Assembly: GCA_025757985.1 (NCBI GenBank)
Contig: CP107210.1
Coordinates: forward strand, 186,001-250,000
DNA length: 64,000 nucleotides
Direction of reading: 5' to 3'
Source of the DNA: Oscillospiraceae bacterium
GTDB lineage: Bacteria > Bacillota > Clostridia > Oscillospirales > Ruminococcaceae
Of this stretch, positions 1 through 8,526 are shown in pieces (the stretch's first letter is position 1; each line of letters begins with the position of its first letter). The position numbers and the translations under genes were made by a program. The notes beneath the pieces were generated by a model that was given only the letters and a program-made list of their open reading frames with translations, had not been told where the DNA came from and ran no database searches.

Positions 1-701
1 AGCAGATCCCCGATTACCCGGTGCATCTGTTCTTCACGCGGGACGGCTACTTCAAAAAAATCACGCCCCAGAGCCTGCGCATGAGCGGTGAGCAGAAGCT
101 GAAGGACGGTGACGAGGTACTGTTTACCTGCGAAAGCACGAACAGCACCGAGCTGCTCTTCTTCACGAATCACCGTCAGGTCTACAAGTCCCACGCCTAT
201 GACTTTGCCGACAGCAAGGCCAGCGTGCTGGGCGATTATGTAGCCTCCGCCCTCAGCATGGAGGAGGGTGAGGTGCCGCTGTATATGGTGGTCACGCCCG
301 ATTACAAGGGCTGGATGCTCTTCCTCTATGAGAACGGCAAATGTGCCAAGGTCCCGCTGTCCAGCTATGAGACAAAGCAGAACCGCCGCAAGCTGCTCAA
401 GGCGTACAGCGATAAGGCAGAGCTTGCCTTTATGCGCTTTATCCCCGAGGAGACCGAACTGGCCATCTTTACCACAAACAACCGCCTGCTGCTGGTCGGC
501 AGCGCGCTCATCCCTGAAAAGGCGACCCGCGATACCGCCGGTGTCAATGTGGTGACGCTGAAAAAGAACGCCGGTATCTCCCGCCTGACGCTGGCCGAGG
601 GGCTGGAACTCAACGATGCCCCGCGCTATCGTGTGCGTACCCTGCCTGCCGCCGGCGCCACCCTCAAGGAGGATGACCGCATCGAGCAGCTGACGCTGTA
701 A
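1..701 (+). CDS. Type IIA DNA topoisomerase subunit A (ParC/GyrA-like), C-terminal part
   Basis: The gene enters from the left edge; the first whole codon is at base 3 and TAA is at 699-701, so about 232 C-terminal residues are seen. The sequence fits the C-terminal beta-pinwheel of the A subunit of a DNA gyrase or topoisomerase IV, which wraps DNA beside the cleavage core. Recurrent blades with patterns such as LLFFTNHRQVYK and LAIFTTNNRLLLV are visible, together with an ETKQNRRKLLKAYSD stretch that I associate with the second, ParC-like A subunit of Clostridia. No GyrA box (QRRGGKG) is visible in this part, which favours ParC-like over true GyrA. The catalytic tyrosine region lies outside the window, so the exact paralogue is not settled. 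Confidence 0.75.
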   Translation, partial: QIPDYPVHLFFTRDGYFKKITPQSLRMSGEQKLKDGDEVLFTCESTNSTELLFFTNHRQVYKSHAYDFADSKASVLGDYVASALSMEEGEVPLYMVVTPDYKGWMLFLYENGKCAKVPLSSYETKQNRRKLLKAYSDKAELAFMRFIPEETELAIFTTNNRLLLVGSALIPEKATRDTAGVNVVTLKKNAGISRLTLAEGLELNDAPRYRVRTLPAAGATLKEDDRIEQLTL

Positions 702-721
702 AGAAAATAGTGCACAAATCT

Positions 722-795
722 CCGTAGGGGCGCATTCCATATGCGCCCGCAAGGTGTCTGCCGTCTGACGGGCGGATATGGAATCCGCCCCTACG
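722..795. repeat. Palindromic intergenic element, GTAGGGGC family (copy 1)
   Basis: The 11-base ends CCGTAGGGGCG and CGCCCCTACGG are inverted repeats. Inside, each half is itself a hairpin with ATTCCATAT-type cores, separated by a short spacer. The copy sits between the topoisomerase gene and the rpmE promoter. Related copies occur throughout the window. Confidence 0.85.
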
Positions 796-815
796 GTGTC
801 GACTGAAAAAAGTGC

Positions 816-844
816 TTGACAACGGACGAGACTTGTGCTAAAAT
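816..844 (+). promoter_or_regulatory. Sigma-A type promoter of rpmE
   Basis: TTGACA at 816-821, a 17-base spacer, and TAAAAT at 839-844 preceded by TGC (extended -10). Transcription should start near 851. Confidence 0.8.
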
Positions 845-850
845 ATTTCA

Positions 851-981
851 GCAATCGTTCAGATGGCTGCTCCGTCCGCACAGGATGGCGAACGCTGGTA
901 GCCGCAATTCGGAGATTGTGATGAGCACATATATCAAGTATGGCTCCTTTTATCATGATCGAGAAAGAGGTGAATTTAACC
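851..981 (+). promoter_or_regulatory. Long rpmE 5' leader, possible L31 autoregulatory leader
   Basis: About 130 bases separate the predicted start of transcription from rpmE. L31 leader RNAs are known in Firmicutes, and the length is suitable. I cannot confirm the fold by eye, so this is a suggestion from position only. No credible ORF fills the leader. Confidence 0.3.
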
Positions 982-1188
982 ATGAAGCAGGGCATCCATC
1001 CGAACTATGTGGACTGCACCATCACTTGTGCCTGCGGCAATGTGATCCACACCCGTGACACCAAGCCGGAGATCCACGTCGAAGTTTGCAGCAAGTGCCA
1101 TCCGTTCTACACCGGCAAGCAGAAGCTGGTCGATACCGGTGGCCGCGTCGAGCGTTTCAAGCGCCGTTTCGCCAAGTCTGGCAAGTAA
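982..1188 (+). CDS. rpmE: 50S ribosomal protein L31
   Basis: This 68-residue protein starts MKQGIHPNYVDC and is the zinc-binding (C+) form of ribosomal protein L31 of the large subunit. Cys16, Cys18, Cys36 and Cys39 form the expected metal site. The start at 982 is chosen because AAGAGGTG lies 10 bases upstream and the family begins with MK..IHP; an upstream in-frame ATG at 940 would add 14 unrelated residues. It is a single-gene transcript, with its own promoter and a strong terminator directly after it. The C-terminal basic tail (RFKRRFAKSGK) is typical. The Zn-binding form suggests it may be exchanged for a Zn-free paralogue under zinc limitation, although no such paralogue is in this window. 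Confidence 0.97.
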   Translation: MKQGIHPNYVDCTITCACGNVIHTRDTKPEIHVEVCSKCHPFYTGKQKLVDTGGRVERFKRRFAKSGK

Positions 1189-1198
1189 TTCCGTTTTT

Positions 1199-1233
1199 GT
1201 ACCCCGGATGTTCTTTCATCCGGGGTATTTTTG
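1199..1233 (+). terminator. Rho-independent terminator of rpmE
   Basis: TACCCCGGATG pairs with CATCCGGGGTA around a short loop and is followed by TTTTT. Confidence 0.9.
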
Positions 1234-1254
1234 CTATAGAGTGAGGTTTGCGCC

Positions 1255-1872
1255 ATGGCCGACTATAAAACCATACGCGGCACTTCCACATTTGAATATG
1301 AGGAAAAGCGCAGCCGCTTTATCGCCACGGCCGCCTTTGCCGATACCGAGGAAAAGGCCCTCGCCGTGCTGAACGCAGTGCGCGCCGCCAACCGCACGGC
1401 GCGCCATAATGTCTATGCCTATGTGCTGCAGAACGGCCGAACGCGGTATTCTGATGACGGCGAGCCCGCCAAAACCGCCGGGACCCCGGTGCTGGAGACG
1501 ATCGGCCACGCGGGCGTGGCCGATGTGATCGTTGTAGTGACGCGGTATTTCGGCGGTATTCTGCTCGGCACCGGCGGGCTGGTGCGGGCGTACACGGCGG
1601 CGGCCTCCGGCGCACTGCAGCAGGCAGAGCTTGTCAGTATGCGCCTTGTGGTGGACTGCAGTGTCCGTGTGAGCTATGCCCAGTTTGAACAGGCCCAGCG
1701 CATCATTGCGGCGGCGGAAACAAGACTGGACGAGCCGGTCTTTGATGATGCCGTGACCCTTTGCTGGCGTATGCCCGCAGGGCAGGAGGGTGCGCTCTGC
1801 ACCGCACTGAACGAGCTGACGCGCGGCGGGGCTGAGGTGGAGATTTCCAAACCGCAGTACGCCCCGTTTTGA
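1255..1872 (+). CDS. YigZ/IMPACT family protein
   Basis: 205 residues, the usual length for the bacterial YigZ family (UPF0029 N-terminal domain plus DUF1949 C-terminal domain). The signature region is clear: RSRFIATAAF near residue 20, then HNVYAYVL, YSDDGEPAKTAGTPVL and VVVTRYFGGILLGTGGLVRAY, ending near residue 115. The C-terminal ferredoxin-like half spans about residues 140-200. The eukaryotic relative IMPACT acts on translation control; the bacterial role is not firmly known, though nucleic-acid or ribosome binding is often proposed. The start at 1255 follows GAGTGAGG by a normal spacing. It stands alone between the rpmE terminator and dgt. Confidence 0.9.
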   Translation: MADYKTIRGTSTFEYEEKRSRFIATAAFADTEEKALAVLNAVRAANRTARHNVYAYVLQNGRTRYSDDGEPAKTAGTPVLETIGHAGVADVIVVVTRYFGGILLGTGGLVRAYTAAASGALQQAELVSMRLVVDCSVRVSYAQFEQAQRIIAAAETRLDEPVFDDAVTLCWRMPAGQEGALCTALNELTRGGAEVEISKPQYAPF

Positions 1873-1885
1873 ATTGCGGCAGCTT

Positions 1886-1930
1886 GCATCGGCCCGCGGG
1901 GCGTTGGGGACGCCGCCCCCTGCAACCGTG
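1886..1930. repeat. Partial palindromic element (GTAGGGGC family half-unit)
   Basis: It holds CGGGGCGTTGGGGACGCCGC followed by CCCCTGCAA. The same hairpin word (GGCGTC..GACGCC) recurs at 41530-41560 and 53724-53755. Only the right-hand end of the element is recognisable here. Confidence 0.55.
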
Positions 1931-2021
1931 AAAATATTTCAAAAAAATCCCCACAAAAAAAGAGTGTTTCCCATACTTTTGTCGTATTTATAGATAGAGG
2001 ATCAGGAAAAGGGGGCGCACT

Positions 2022-3023
2022 ATGACGATCCGTGAAGAGACCGAGGCCATTGAACGGCAGACCCTGAGCAGCTGCGCGACCCTGAGCACGAATAGTCTGG
2101 GCCGCCGCCTGCCGCTGACGGAGGACCCGATCCGGCCCTGCTTCCAGCGCGACCGGGATCGTATTCTCCACAGCAAGGCCTTCCGCCGGCTGAAGCAGAA
2201 AACACAGGTATTTCTCTCGCCGGAGGGGGACCACTACCGCACCCGGCTGACCCATACGCTTGAGGTGTCCCAGATCGCGCGCACGGTCTCCCGCGCGCTG
2301 CGGCTGAATGAGGACCTGACCGAGGCTATTGCCCTTGGGCATGATCTGGGCCACACTCCCTTTGGCCATGCGGGTGAGCGCGCCCTTAACCGGCTTTGCC
2401 CGGGGGGCTTTACCCATTACCGGCAGAGCCTGCGCGTTGTGGATTTTCTCGAGCGGGACGGTCAGGGTCTGAACCTGACCTGGGAGGTGCGCAACGGCAT
2501 TGTGACCCACACGACCGGCGCCTGGGCCCGCACACCGGAGGGCTGTGTTGTGCGCCGTGCGGATCACATCGCATTTTTGAACCACGATATTGAGGATGCG
2601 ATCACGGCGGGGGTGCTTGACCCGCGCCGCCTGCCGCCCGAGGCAACGGCTGTGCTGGGCCATACAAAGTCCGAGCGCATTACCACGATGATCACCGATC
2701 TGGTGACCCACAGCAGTGATGGCCAGATCTGCTTTTCGCCTGAGGTCGATGCCGCCTATGCGGTGCTGAAGGACTTTATGTATGCCACGGTCTATGTGGA
2801 CCGGGAGGCTAAGCGCGAGGAAAAAAAGGTGGACAAGCTCATCAGTGAGCTGTATGACCGCCTGAGCAGCGAGCCCGCCCTGATGCCGAATTTTTACATG
2901 CAGATCGCCTACAACGAGGGGGTGGACCGCGCCGTGACCGACTATATCAGCGGCATGAGCGATGAGTTTGCCACCCGCCTGTTTGAAGAATTGTTCATAC
3001 CGCAGAAGTGGCACGTCTTATAA
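2022..3023 (+). CDS. dgt: Deoxyguanosinetriphosphate triphosphohydrolase-like HD protein
   Basis: 333 residues. This is a dGTPase-type HD-domain hydrolase that splits dNTPs to deoxynucleoside and tripolyphosphate and so trims dNTP pools. The metal motif is complete: RTRLTHTLEVSQIAR (first His near residue 75), then ALGHDLGHTPFGHAGE (His-Asp near residue 110), and a downstream conserved Asp in AFLNHDIEDA. The N-terminal FQRDRDRILHSKAFRRLKQKTQVF block is typical. In Clostridia this gene commonly sits just before dnaG and rpoD, as here, linking nucleotide supply with replication initiation. Because of its Firmicute subtype the preferred dNTP is uncertain. The start at 2022 lies behind AAAAGGGGG. 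Confidence 0.9.
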   Translation: MTIREETEAIERQTLSSCATLSTNSLGRRLPLTEDPIRPCFQRDRDRILHSKAFRRLKQKTQVFLSPEGDHYRTRLTHTLEVSQIARTVSRALRLNEDLTEAIALGHDLGHTPFGHAGERALNRLCPGGFTHYRQSLRVVDFLERDGQGLNLTWEVRNGIVTHTTGAWARTPEGCVVRRADHIAFLNHDIEDAITAGVLDPRRLPPEATAVLGHTKSERITTMITDLVTHSSDGQICFSPEVDAAYAVLKDFMYATVYVDREAKREEKKVDKLISELYDRLSSEPALMPNFYMQIAYNEGVDRAVTDYISGMSDEFATRLFEELFIPQKWHVL

Positions 3024-3177
3024 AGATAATAGATAAAAGATAAGAGATAAGAGATAAGAAAAAACGTGGAGTTTTCTCCCTTTGGTCGAAAACAAAATTA
3101 GATAGAGGAATTTTGAGCGGCGCACCGCGGCGCGATCCACCAATTCTATTATCTATTATCTTTTATCTAAAAACAAA
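3022..3177. repeat. Heptamer-ended inverted-repeat element
   Basis: The left end is a run of degenerate 7-mers (AGATAAT, AGATAAA, AGATAAG repeated). The right end, at about 3148-3172, carries the complementary run (ATTATCT, TTATCTT). The core (about 3066-3145) is GC-mixed and non-coding. The ends could pair into a long AU-rich stem. This looks like a small non-autonomous mobile or repeat element sitting between dgt and dnaG. Confidence 0.6.
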
Positions 3178-3209
3178 TACTTTTTCAGAAACGGAGGTGC
3201 AGTCAACCT

Positions 3210-4994
3210 ATGATCCCTCAGGAATACATACAGGAGGTCGTTCGCCGCAATGATATTGAAGAAGTCATCGGCCAGTATGTGCAGCTGCGCCGACGCGGGC
3301 GCACCCTGAGCGGGCTGTGCCCCTTCCACAATGAAAAAACGCCGTCCTTCGTTGTTTATCCGGACACCCAGAGTTTTTACTGCTTTGGTTGCGGCGCAGC
3401 GGGGGATGTCATCAACTTTGTGCGCAAATACAATAACCTTGGGTATGTCGAGAGCGTCAAGCAGCTGGCGGCCCGCGCCGGAATGCCCCTGCCCGAGGAG
3501 GATGACCGTGAATCCCGCGCGCGCCAGCGCCTTTTGGAGATCAACCGCTGTGCCGCCCGCTATTTTTATGAGAATCTGAACGCTCAGACGCCGGAGGCTG
3601 CGCTGGCCCGGAAATACTGGAAGGAAAAGCGCGGCCTGTCCGATGCGGCCATACGCCGGTTTGGGCTGGGCTATGCGCCGAATGAGGGCTTCGGCCTTGT
3701 CAACTACCTCAAGCGCCGCGGCTTTCAGGACGATGAGCTCGAGCATTCCGGCCTGATACGCCGCAGTGAGCGCGGCAACCTGTACACGATCTTCCGCCAC
3801 CGCGTCATGGTGCCGATCATTGATGTGCGCGGCGCGATCATTGCGTTCGGCGGCCGTGTGCTGGATGATTCCAAGCCCAAGTACATCAACAGCCCCGAAA
3901 CGATGGTCTACCACAAGTCCCACACACTTTTTGCGCTCAACATCGCCAAAAAGTCCAAGAGCAAGCGCTACATCCTCTGCGAGGGCTACATGGATGTCAT
4001 TGCAATGCACGAGGCTGGCTTTGACACGGCGGTCTGTGCCTGCGGCACGGCGCTGACCGCTGAGCAGGCCAAGCTGCTGAGCGAGTACGCGGACGAGGTC
4101 GTTCTCAGCTACGACTCGGACGAGGCCGGCCAAAAGGCTACCGAGCGCAGTCTGGGCATCATGGCCAACACGCCGATGAAGGTCAGCGTACTGAGCTATC
4201 AGGGTGCCAAGGACCCGGACGAATTTATCAAAAAGTACGGCCGCGAGCGGTTTGAGATGCTTTTAAACGGCACGGCTAACCCGACGGAGTTCCAGCTGAA
4301 AAAAGCGAAGGCCAAGTACGACCTGCGCAGCGATGACGGCCGGCTCAGCTATATCCGCGAGGCCATCGGCATCCTGACCGAGCGGGGCGTCAGCCCCACG
4401 GCGCGGGATGTCTACGCCGGGCGGCTGGCGGACGAGACCGGCGTGTCCAAGCAGGCCATCGTGTCCCAGATGCAGGGCGCAGTCCAGACGGCGGCGCGCC
4501 GCGACCGCCGCAGACAGCAGCAGGAGCTGTCCAAGCAGGGGATCGCCGCCGACATCCGGGTGCCCTACACCAGCAGCGGGGAGTCTGCGCTGGGCGCAGC
4601 GGCAGCGGCCCGCCAGCTGGCGGCAGCCCTGATGCAGAACCCGGACGAGATTCCCTATGTGCGCCGCCGCCTTGATATGGCGACTGTGCTGGTGCCGGAG
4701 CTGCAGAGCGTTCTGCAGGCGATCTTTCAGTGTGCTGACAGCGGCCAGCCGCTGAACCTGACAACGCTGCAGCAGCTGCTGGACGACAAGGCGTTCCAGC
4801 AGCTTGCGCTTGCAATGGCGCAGAACCACGATGCGCCTTTGCAGCATCAGGACATCGACATGTACCTTGACCGGCTGGAAAGCGCCAGACCGCTGGACGA
4901 GAAGGTCCGCCAGATGGACGACAGCCAGTTCTCCGACTTTTTTGCCAACATGGGCAAAAAGAAGGGCGCCAAGGCTGAAGAACCAGAAGAATAA
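3210..4994 (+). CDS. dnaG: DNA primase
   Basis: 594 residues, normal for DnaG, which makes RNA primers for replication in partnership with the DnaB-type helicase. The N-terminal CHC2 zinc finger has Cys37, His40, Cys58 and Cys61 (CPFH...YCFGC). The catalytic core follows, with the TOPRIM domain: EGYMD near residue 258 gives the catalytic Glu, and SYDSDEAG near 302 gives the Asp-x-Asp metal site. The C-terminal part (about 440-590) is the divergent helicase-binding region. GGAGGTG before ATG at 3210 sets the start. The gene ends 54 bases before rpoD with no terminator, so the two are probably co-transcribed, the classical macromolecular-synthesis arrangement. Confidence 0.97.
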   Translation: MIPQEYIQEVVRRNDIEEVIGQYVQLRRRGRTLSGLCPFHNEKTPSFVVYPDTQSFYCFGCGAAGDVINFVRKYNNLGYVESVKQLAARAGMPLPEEDDRESRARQRLLEINRCAARYFYENLNAQTPEAALARKYWKEKRGLSDAAIRRFGLGYAPNEGFGLVNYLKRRGFQDDELEHSGLIRRSERGNLYTIFRHRVMVPIIDVRGAIIAFGGRVLDDSKPKYINSPETMVYHKSHTLFALNIAKKSKSKRYILCEGYMDVIAMHEAGFDTAVCACGTALTAEQAKLLSEYADEVVLSYDSDEAGQKATERSLGIMANTPMKVSVLSYQGAKDPDEFIKKYGRERFEMLLNGTANPTEFQLKKAKAKYDLRSDDGRLSYIREAIGILTERGVSPTARDVYAGRLADETGVSKQAIVSQMQGAVQTAARRDRRRQQQELSKQGIAADIRVPYTSSGESALGAAAAARQLAAALMQNPDEIPYVRRRLDMATVLVPELQSVLQAIFQCADSGQPLNLTTLQQLLDDKAFQQLALAMAQNHDAPLQHQDIDMYLDRLESARPLDEKVRQMDDSQFSDFFANMGKKKGAKAEEPEE

Positions 4995-5048
4995 CGACAT
5001 TCCGACAGATTTGTTGCAACAATATAAAACCAAAAGGAGAACCTACTT

Positions 5049-6146
5049 ATGGCAGAGAAGAAAGACTCGATCCGCACGCTGATTGACAACGGTCGCCGCA
5101 TCGGCAAGCTGACCAGCAGTGAGATCAGCGATGCAATGGAGGAAAACGGCAACGTTCTGGATGTTGAGGCAATGGAAAAGCTCTATGAGGAGCTTGAGAG
5201 CAACGGCATCGAGATCGTGGACGACACCCCCGTGGAGGTCGATGATACGGTCTCCGGTGCCGATGACGGCGCCGATGATTACGAGGACGGCCTGACCGCC
5301 GACGGCATCACGATCGACGACCCCGTCAAGGTCTATCTGAAGGAGATCGGCCGCGTGCCGCTGCTCACCCCCGATGAGGAGACTGAGCTGGCTCTCAAGA
5401 TTCAGGCGGGCGGCCCCGATGGCGAGAAGGCCAAGCAGCGCCTGAGCGAAGCAAACCTGCGTCTGGTCGTTTCCATCGCCAAGCGCTATGTCGGCCGCGG
5501 CATGCAGTTTCTGGATCTGATTCAGGAGGGCAATCTGGGCCTGATCAAGGCTGTCGAGAAGTTCGACCACACCAAGGGCTTCAAGTTCTCCACCTATGCG
5601 ACATGGTGGATCCGTCAGGCCATTACCCGCGCCATCGCCGATCAGGCCCGCACCATCCGCATCCCCGTTCATATGGTCGAGACCATCAACAAGGTCAAGA
5701 AGGTTTCCAGCCAGCTGCTGCATGAGTACGGCCACGACCCCAGCGCCGAGGAGATCGCCGAGCGTCTGGAAATGCCGGTGGACAAGGTCCGTGAGATCAT
5801 GCGCGTGGCGCAGGAGCCTGTCAGCCTCGAGACGCCCATCGGCGAGGAGGAGGACAGCCATCTGGGCGACTTCATCCCCGATGATGACGCCCCCGTGCCC
5901 GCCGAGGCCGCCAGCCAGACCCTGCTGAAGGAGCAGCTGGCCGATGTGCTCAAGACACTGACCCCGCGTGAGGAGAAGGTTCTGCGCCTGCGCTTCGGCC
6001 TTGAGGACGGCCGCCCCCGCACGCTGGAGGAGGTCGGCAAGGAGTTCAATGTCACCCGTGAGCGTATCCGCCAGATCGAAGCCAAGGCCCTGCGCAAGCT
6101 CCGCCACCCCAGCCGCAGCAAAAAGCTGCGCGATTTCCTGGATTGA
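5049..6146 (+). CDS. rpoD: Primary RNA polymerase sigma factor (sigma-70/SigA)
   Basis: 365 residues, the short Gram-positive type of housekeeping sigma factor. A region 1.1-like N-terminus (IRTLIDNGRRIGKLTSSEI) is followed by an acidic linker. Region 2 is well kept: NLRLVVSIAKRYVGRGMQF, then GLIKAVEKFDHTKGFKFSTY and WWIRQAITRAIADQ, which bind and melt the -10. Region 3 starts at RIPVHM. Region 4 (LTPREEKVLRLRFG, then NVTRERIRQIEAKALRKLR) reads the -35. Promoters across the window match its expected TTGACA/TATAAT preference. It follows dnaG in an apparent dgt-dnaG-rpoD operon and is closed by a strong terminator. The SD is AAAAGGAGA. Confidence 0.97.
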   Translation: MAEKKDSIRTLIDNGRRIGKLTSSEISDAMEENGNVLDVEAMEKLYEELESNGIEIVDDTPVEVDDTVSGADDGADDYEDGLTADGITIDDPVKVYLKEIGRVPLLTPDEETELALKIQAGGPDGEKAKQRLSEANLRLVVSIAKRYVGRGMQFLDLIQEGNLGLIKAVEKFDHTKGFKFSTYATWWIRQAITRAIADQARTIRIPVHMVETINKVKKVSSQLLHEYGHDPSAEEIAERLEMPVDKVREIMRVAQEPVSLETPIGEEEDSHLGDFIPDDDAPVPAEAASQTLLKEQLADVLKTLTPREEKVLRLRFGLEDGRPRTLEEVGKEFNVTRERIRQIEAKALRKLRHPSRSKKLRDFLD

Positions 6147-6168
6147 TGGGTACATAAAGTAAACCAGT

Positions 6169-6214
6169 AGGTCCCATGCCCGCGCCGCCAAGGCGTTGGG
6201 CATGGGACTTTTGT
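6169..6214 (+). terminator. Terminator of the dnaG-rpoD unit
   Basis: GTCCCATGCCC pairs with GGGCATGGGAC around a GC-rich loop and is followed by TTTTG. Confidence 0.9.
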
Positions 6215-6270
6215 ATGCAGATTTTGCGAAGTGTTGCACGATTGTCAACACTTCCTTGAAAGATGCTTGA

Positions 6271-6299
6271 TTGTAAATGTTCCGTGACTGTGCTACACT
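6271..6299 (+). promoter_or_regulatory. Promoter of the SNF symporter gene
   Basis: TTGTAA at 6271, a 17-base spacer, and TACACT at 6294-6299 with an upstream TGC (extended -10). Confidence 0.6.
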
Positions 6300-6343
6300 T
6301 GCCCTTGTGCGAAATATAAAAACACGGAGGAAATAGGAGAATC

Positions 6344-7726
6344 ATGGAACAAAAACAAAACAGAAGCTCATTTTCCGGCAAGATCGGCTTTGTGCTGTCG
6401 GCGGCCGGTGCGTCGGTGGGCTTGGGCAACATCTGGCGTTTTCCGTATCTGGCAGCCAAATACGGCGGCGGCATCTTCCTGCTGATCTACATCGTGCTGG
6501 CGCTGACCTTTGGCTACAGCATGATCATGGCCGAGACAGCGCTCGGCCGCATGACCGGCAAAAGCCCGGTCGGTGCGTATGCCTCGTTTGCGGGCAAGGG
6601 CCGCAAAAACGGCTTTCTCGGCTTTGGCGGCTGGATCAACGCCATCATTCCGGTGCTGATCGTGCCGTACTACTCGGTCATCGGCGGCTGGGTCATCAAA
6701 TATCTGTTTGAGTACCTGCGCGGCAATGCGCAGGGGGTGGCTGCGGATGGCTACTTCAGCACCTTTATTGCGGACGGTGCCTCCGCAGAGCTCTGCTTTT
6801 TGCTCTTTGCAATCTTCACGCTGGGCATCATCTTTGCGGGTGTGCGCAACGGCGTGGAGCGCGTTTCCAGGCTTATGATGCCGGTGCTGGTCGTGCTGTC
6901 GGTCGTGATCGCGGCCTACTCGGTAACGCGGCCCGGCGCGCTCGCCGGTGTGAAGTACTTTCTGGTGCCCAACCCGGCCAACTTCTCATGGATGACGGTC
7001 GTTGCGGCAATGGGCCAGATGTTCTACTCACTCTCGATCGCTATGGGCATCCTTGTGACCTTTGGCTCCTACATGAAAAAGGATGTCGCCATCGAGGAAT
7101 CCACCCAGAATGTCGAGATCTTTGACACGGCCATCGCCATCATGGCAGGTCTGATGATCATTCCCGCGGTGTTTGCCTTCTCCGGTGGGGACCCGGATAC
7201 GCTGCAGGCCGGCCCGGCCCTGATGTTCATCACGATCCCCAAGGTGTTTGCCAGCATGGGGTTGGGCACGGTGGTCGGCGTGCTGTTCTTCCTGCTGGTG
7301 TTGTTTGCGGCGGTTACCAGCTCGATTGCCCTGACTGAGAGCGCCGTCTCGACCTTTGAGGATGAGCTGGGCTGGAGCCGTAAGCGCTCCACGGTGCTGG
7401 TCGGCGTGATCATGGTCGCGCTCGGCACGCTGTCCAGCCTCGGCTACGGCCCGCTGGCCGGTGTGACGGTCATCGGCATGCAGTTCCTCGACTTCTTCGA
7501 CTTCCTGACCAACTCAGTCATGATGCCGATCGCGGCTATCGCCACCTGCCTGCTGGTCTCCCGCGTGATCGGCGTGGAGCGCATTGAGGAGGAGGTTGAG
7601 CTGGATGGCCAGCCCTTCCGCCGCAAAAAGGTGTTCCGTTTCATGATCCGCTGGCTCTGCCCGATCTTCGCCGCCGTCATTCTGGCAAGCTCGGTTGCCA
7701 ACGCGTTTGGGATTATCAAGATGTGA
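6344..7726 (+). CDS. Sodium-dependent neurotransmitter-symporter family (SNF/SLC6) transporter
   Basis: 460 residues with about 11-12 hydrophobic segments, the bacterial short form of the LeuT fold. The first-helix signature VGLGNIWRFPYLAAKYGGG (residues about 26-44) lines the sodium and substrate site; further helices such as VLIVPYYSVIGGWVIKYLF and LFAAVTSSIALTES follow. Members import amino acids or related amines with Na+. The substrate cannot be read from sequence. It acts in the cytoplasmic membrane and is expressed alone: it has its own promoter, the SD GGAGGAAATAGGAG, and a terminator 7 bases after the stop codon. Confidence 0.92.
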   Translation: MEQKQNRSSFSGKIGFVLSAAGASVGLGNIWRFPYLAAKYGGGIFLLIYIVLALTFGYSMIMAETALGRMTGKSPVGAYASFAGKGRKNGFLGFGGWINAIIPVLIVPYYSVIGGWVIKYLFEYLRGNAQGVAADGYFSTFIADGASAELCFLLFAIFTLGIIFAGVRNGVERVSRLMMPVLVVLSVVIAAYSVTRPGALAGVKYFLVPNPANFSWMTVVAAMGQMFYSLSIAMGILVTFGSYMKKDVAIEESTQNVEIFDTAIAIMAGLMIIPAVFAFSGGDPDTLQAGPALMFITIPKVFASMGLGTVVGVLFFLLVLFAAVTSSIALTESAVSTFEDELGWSRKRSTVLVGVIMVALGTLSSLGYGPLAGVTVIGMQFLDFFDFLTNSVMMPIAAIATCLLVSRVIGVERIEEEVELDGQPFRRKKVFRFMIRWLCPIFAAVILASSVANAFGIIKM

Positions 7727-7731
7727 AAATA

Positions 7732-7766
7732 AAAAAGCCTTCCCCCACAGGGGGAAGGCTTTTCTC
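7732..7766 (+). terminator. Terminator after the symporter gene
   Basis: AAAAGCCTTCCCC pairs with GGGGAAGGCTTTT. The stem shares the CTTCCCC/GGGGAAG word with the larger intergenic elements and is symmetric enough to serve the opposing gene as well. Confidence 0.85.
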
Positions 7767-7815
7767 GTTGTAGAGGTCGGCGTCCTCGATGCCCCGGGAG
7801 CGTTTCCACAGCCGC

Positions 7816-8454
7816 TTACTTTTTCGCTGGGCTGTACCGCAAAACCTTCTCCGAAAAATGCTTCGTGAAAAACTGCACAAACGGTCCGAGTCCGAACGCG
7901 CAAATCAGCGTGCCCAACCCGATCAGCCCGCCCAGCAGATAGGCAAGCAGGGCGCACAGTGCATCGGTAAACACGCGGCAGCCGAAGTAGGGGAGCGGCA
8001 GCCGGTCGGACATCATCAGCGAAAGCGCGTCATAGGGTGCAACGCCCAAATCCGCTGTCTGGTACAGCGAACACCCGAAGGCCACGACCAACACGCCGAC
8101 AGCCACCCAGAACAGCTGGACGGGCAGGGTGTCGGCAGAGCCGAAGGCCGCCGTCATCGCATTGCTCGTGAAGGTGACAATGAAGCCGATGCAAAAGCTG
8201 TTGATGATGGTGCCCAGCCCAATGTACCGCCGCCCCCAAATCAGCTGCGGCACAAACAGAAACAGGTTCATAAGCACATTCTCAATACTGAATGGCAGGC
8301 CGGCCAGCTCAGCCAACCGCAGATTCAGTGCGCTGATGGAGTCGTTGCCCAGATGGGAGAACTTGAAAACTGCAATGCCGATGCCGATGATGACGACGCC
8401 CGCGATCATGCCTAAGATGCGCCGTGCGCTGATTTTCTGCTCCAAAATGCTCAT
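7816..8454 (-). CDS. YczE/YitT-type integral membrane protein
   Basis: 212 residues with about five to six transmembrane segments, beginning MSILEQKISARRILGMIAGVVIIGIGIAVFK. The pattern IGIAVFKFSHLGNDSISALNLRLAEL and LGVAPYDALSLMMSDRLPLPYFGCRVFTD is characteristic of the YczE (YitT-like) family. Function is unknown; export or small-molecule roles are guessed in the literature. I choose the start at 8454 because the family begins near here and GGATG lies a few bases upstream; an extension to 8526 would cross the promoter. It is convergent with the symporter and shares the hairpin between them. Confidence 0.75.
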   Translation of the reverse strand: MSILEQKISARRILGMIAGVVIIGIGIAVFKFSHLGNDSISALNLRLAELAGLPFSIENVLMNLFLFVPQLIWGRRYIGLGTIINSFCIGFIVTFTSNAMTAAFGSADTLPVQLFWVAVGVLVVAFGCSLYQTADLGVAPYDALSLMMSDRLPLPYFGCRVFTDALCALLAYLLGGLIGLGTLICAFGLGPFVQFFTKHFSEKVLRYSPAKK

Positions 8455-8496
8455 GTCAAAACATCCAATCTTTATAGAATGAGAAATAGTACTATA

Positions 8497-8526
8497 ACTA
8501 TGTCGTAAAAAACACCTGCTTGTCAA
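8497..8526 (-). promoter_or_regulatory. Minus-strand promoter of the YczE-like gene
   Basis: Read on the minus strand: TTGACA (plus-strand 8521-8526), 18 bases, then CATAGT (8497-8502). Confidence 0.65.

Noticed and set aside
3022..3177. CRISPR array from the regular AGATAAN repeats
   Set aside because: Units are 7 bases, without spacers, and there are no cas genes in the window. No other array-like pattern was seen.
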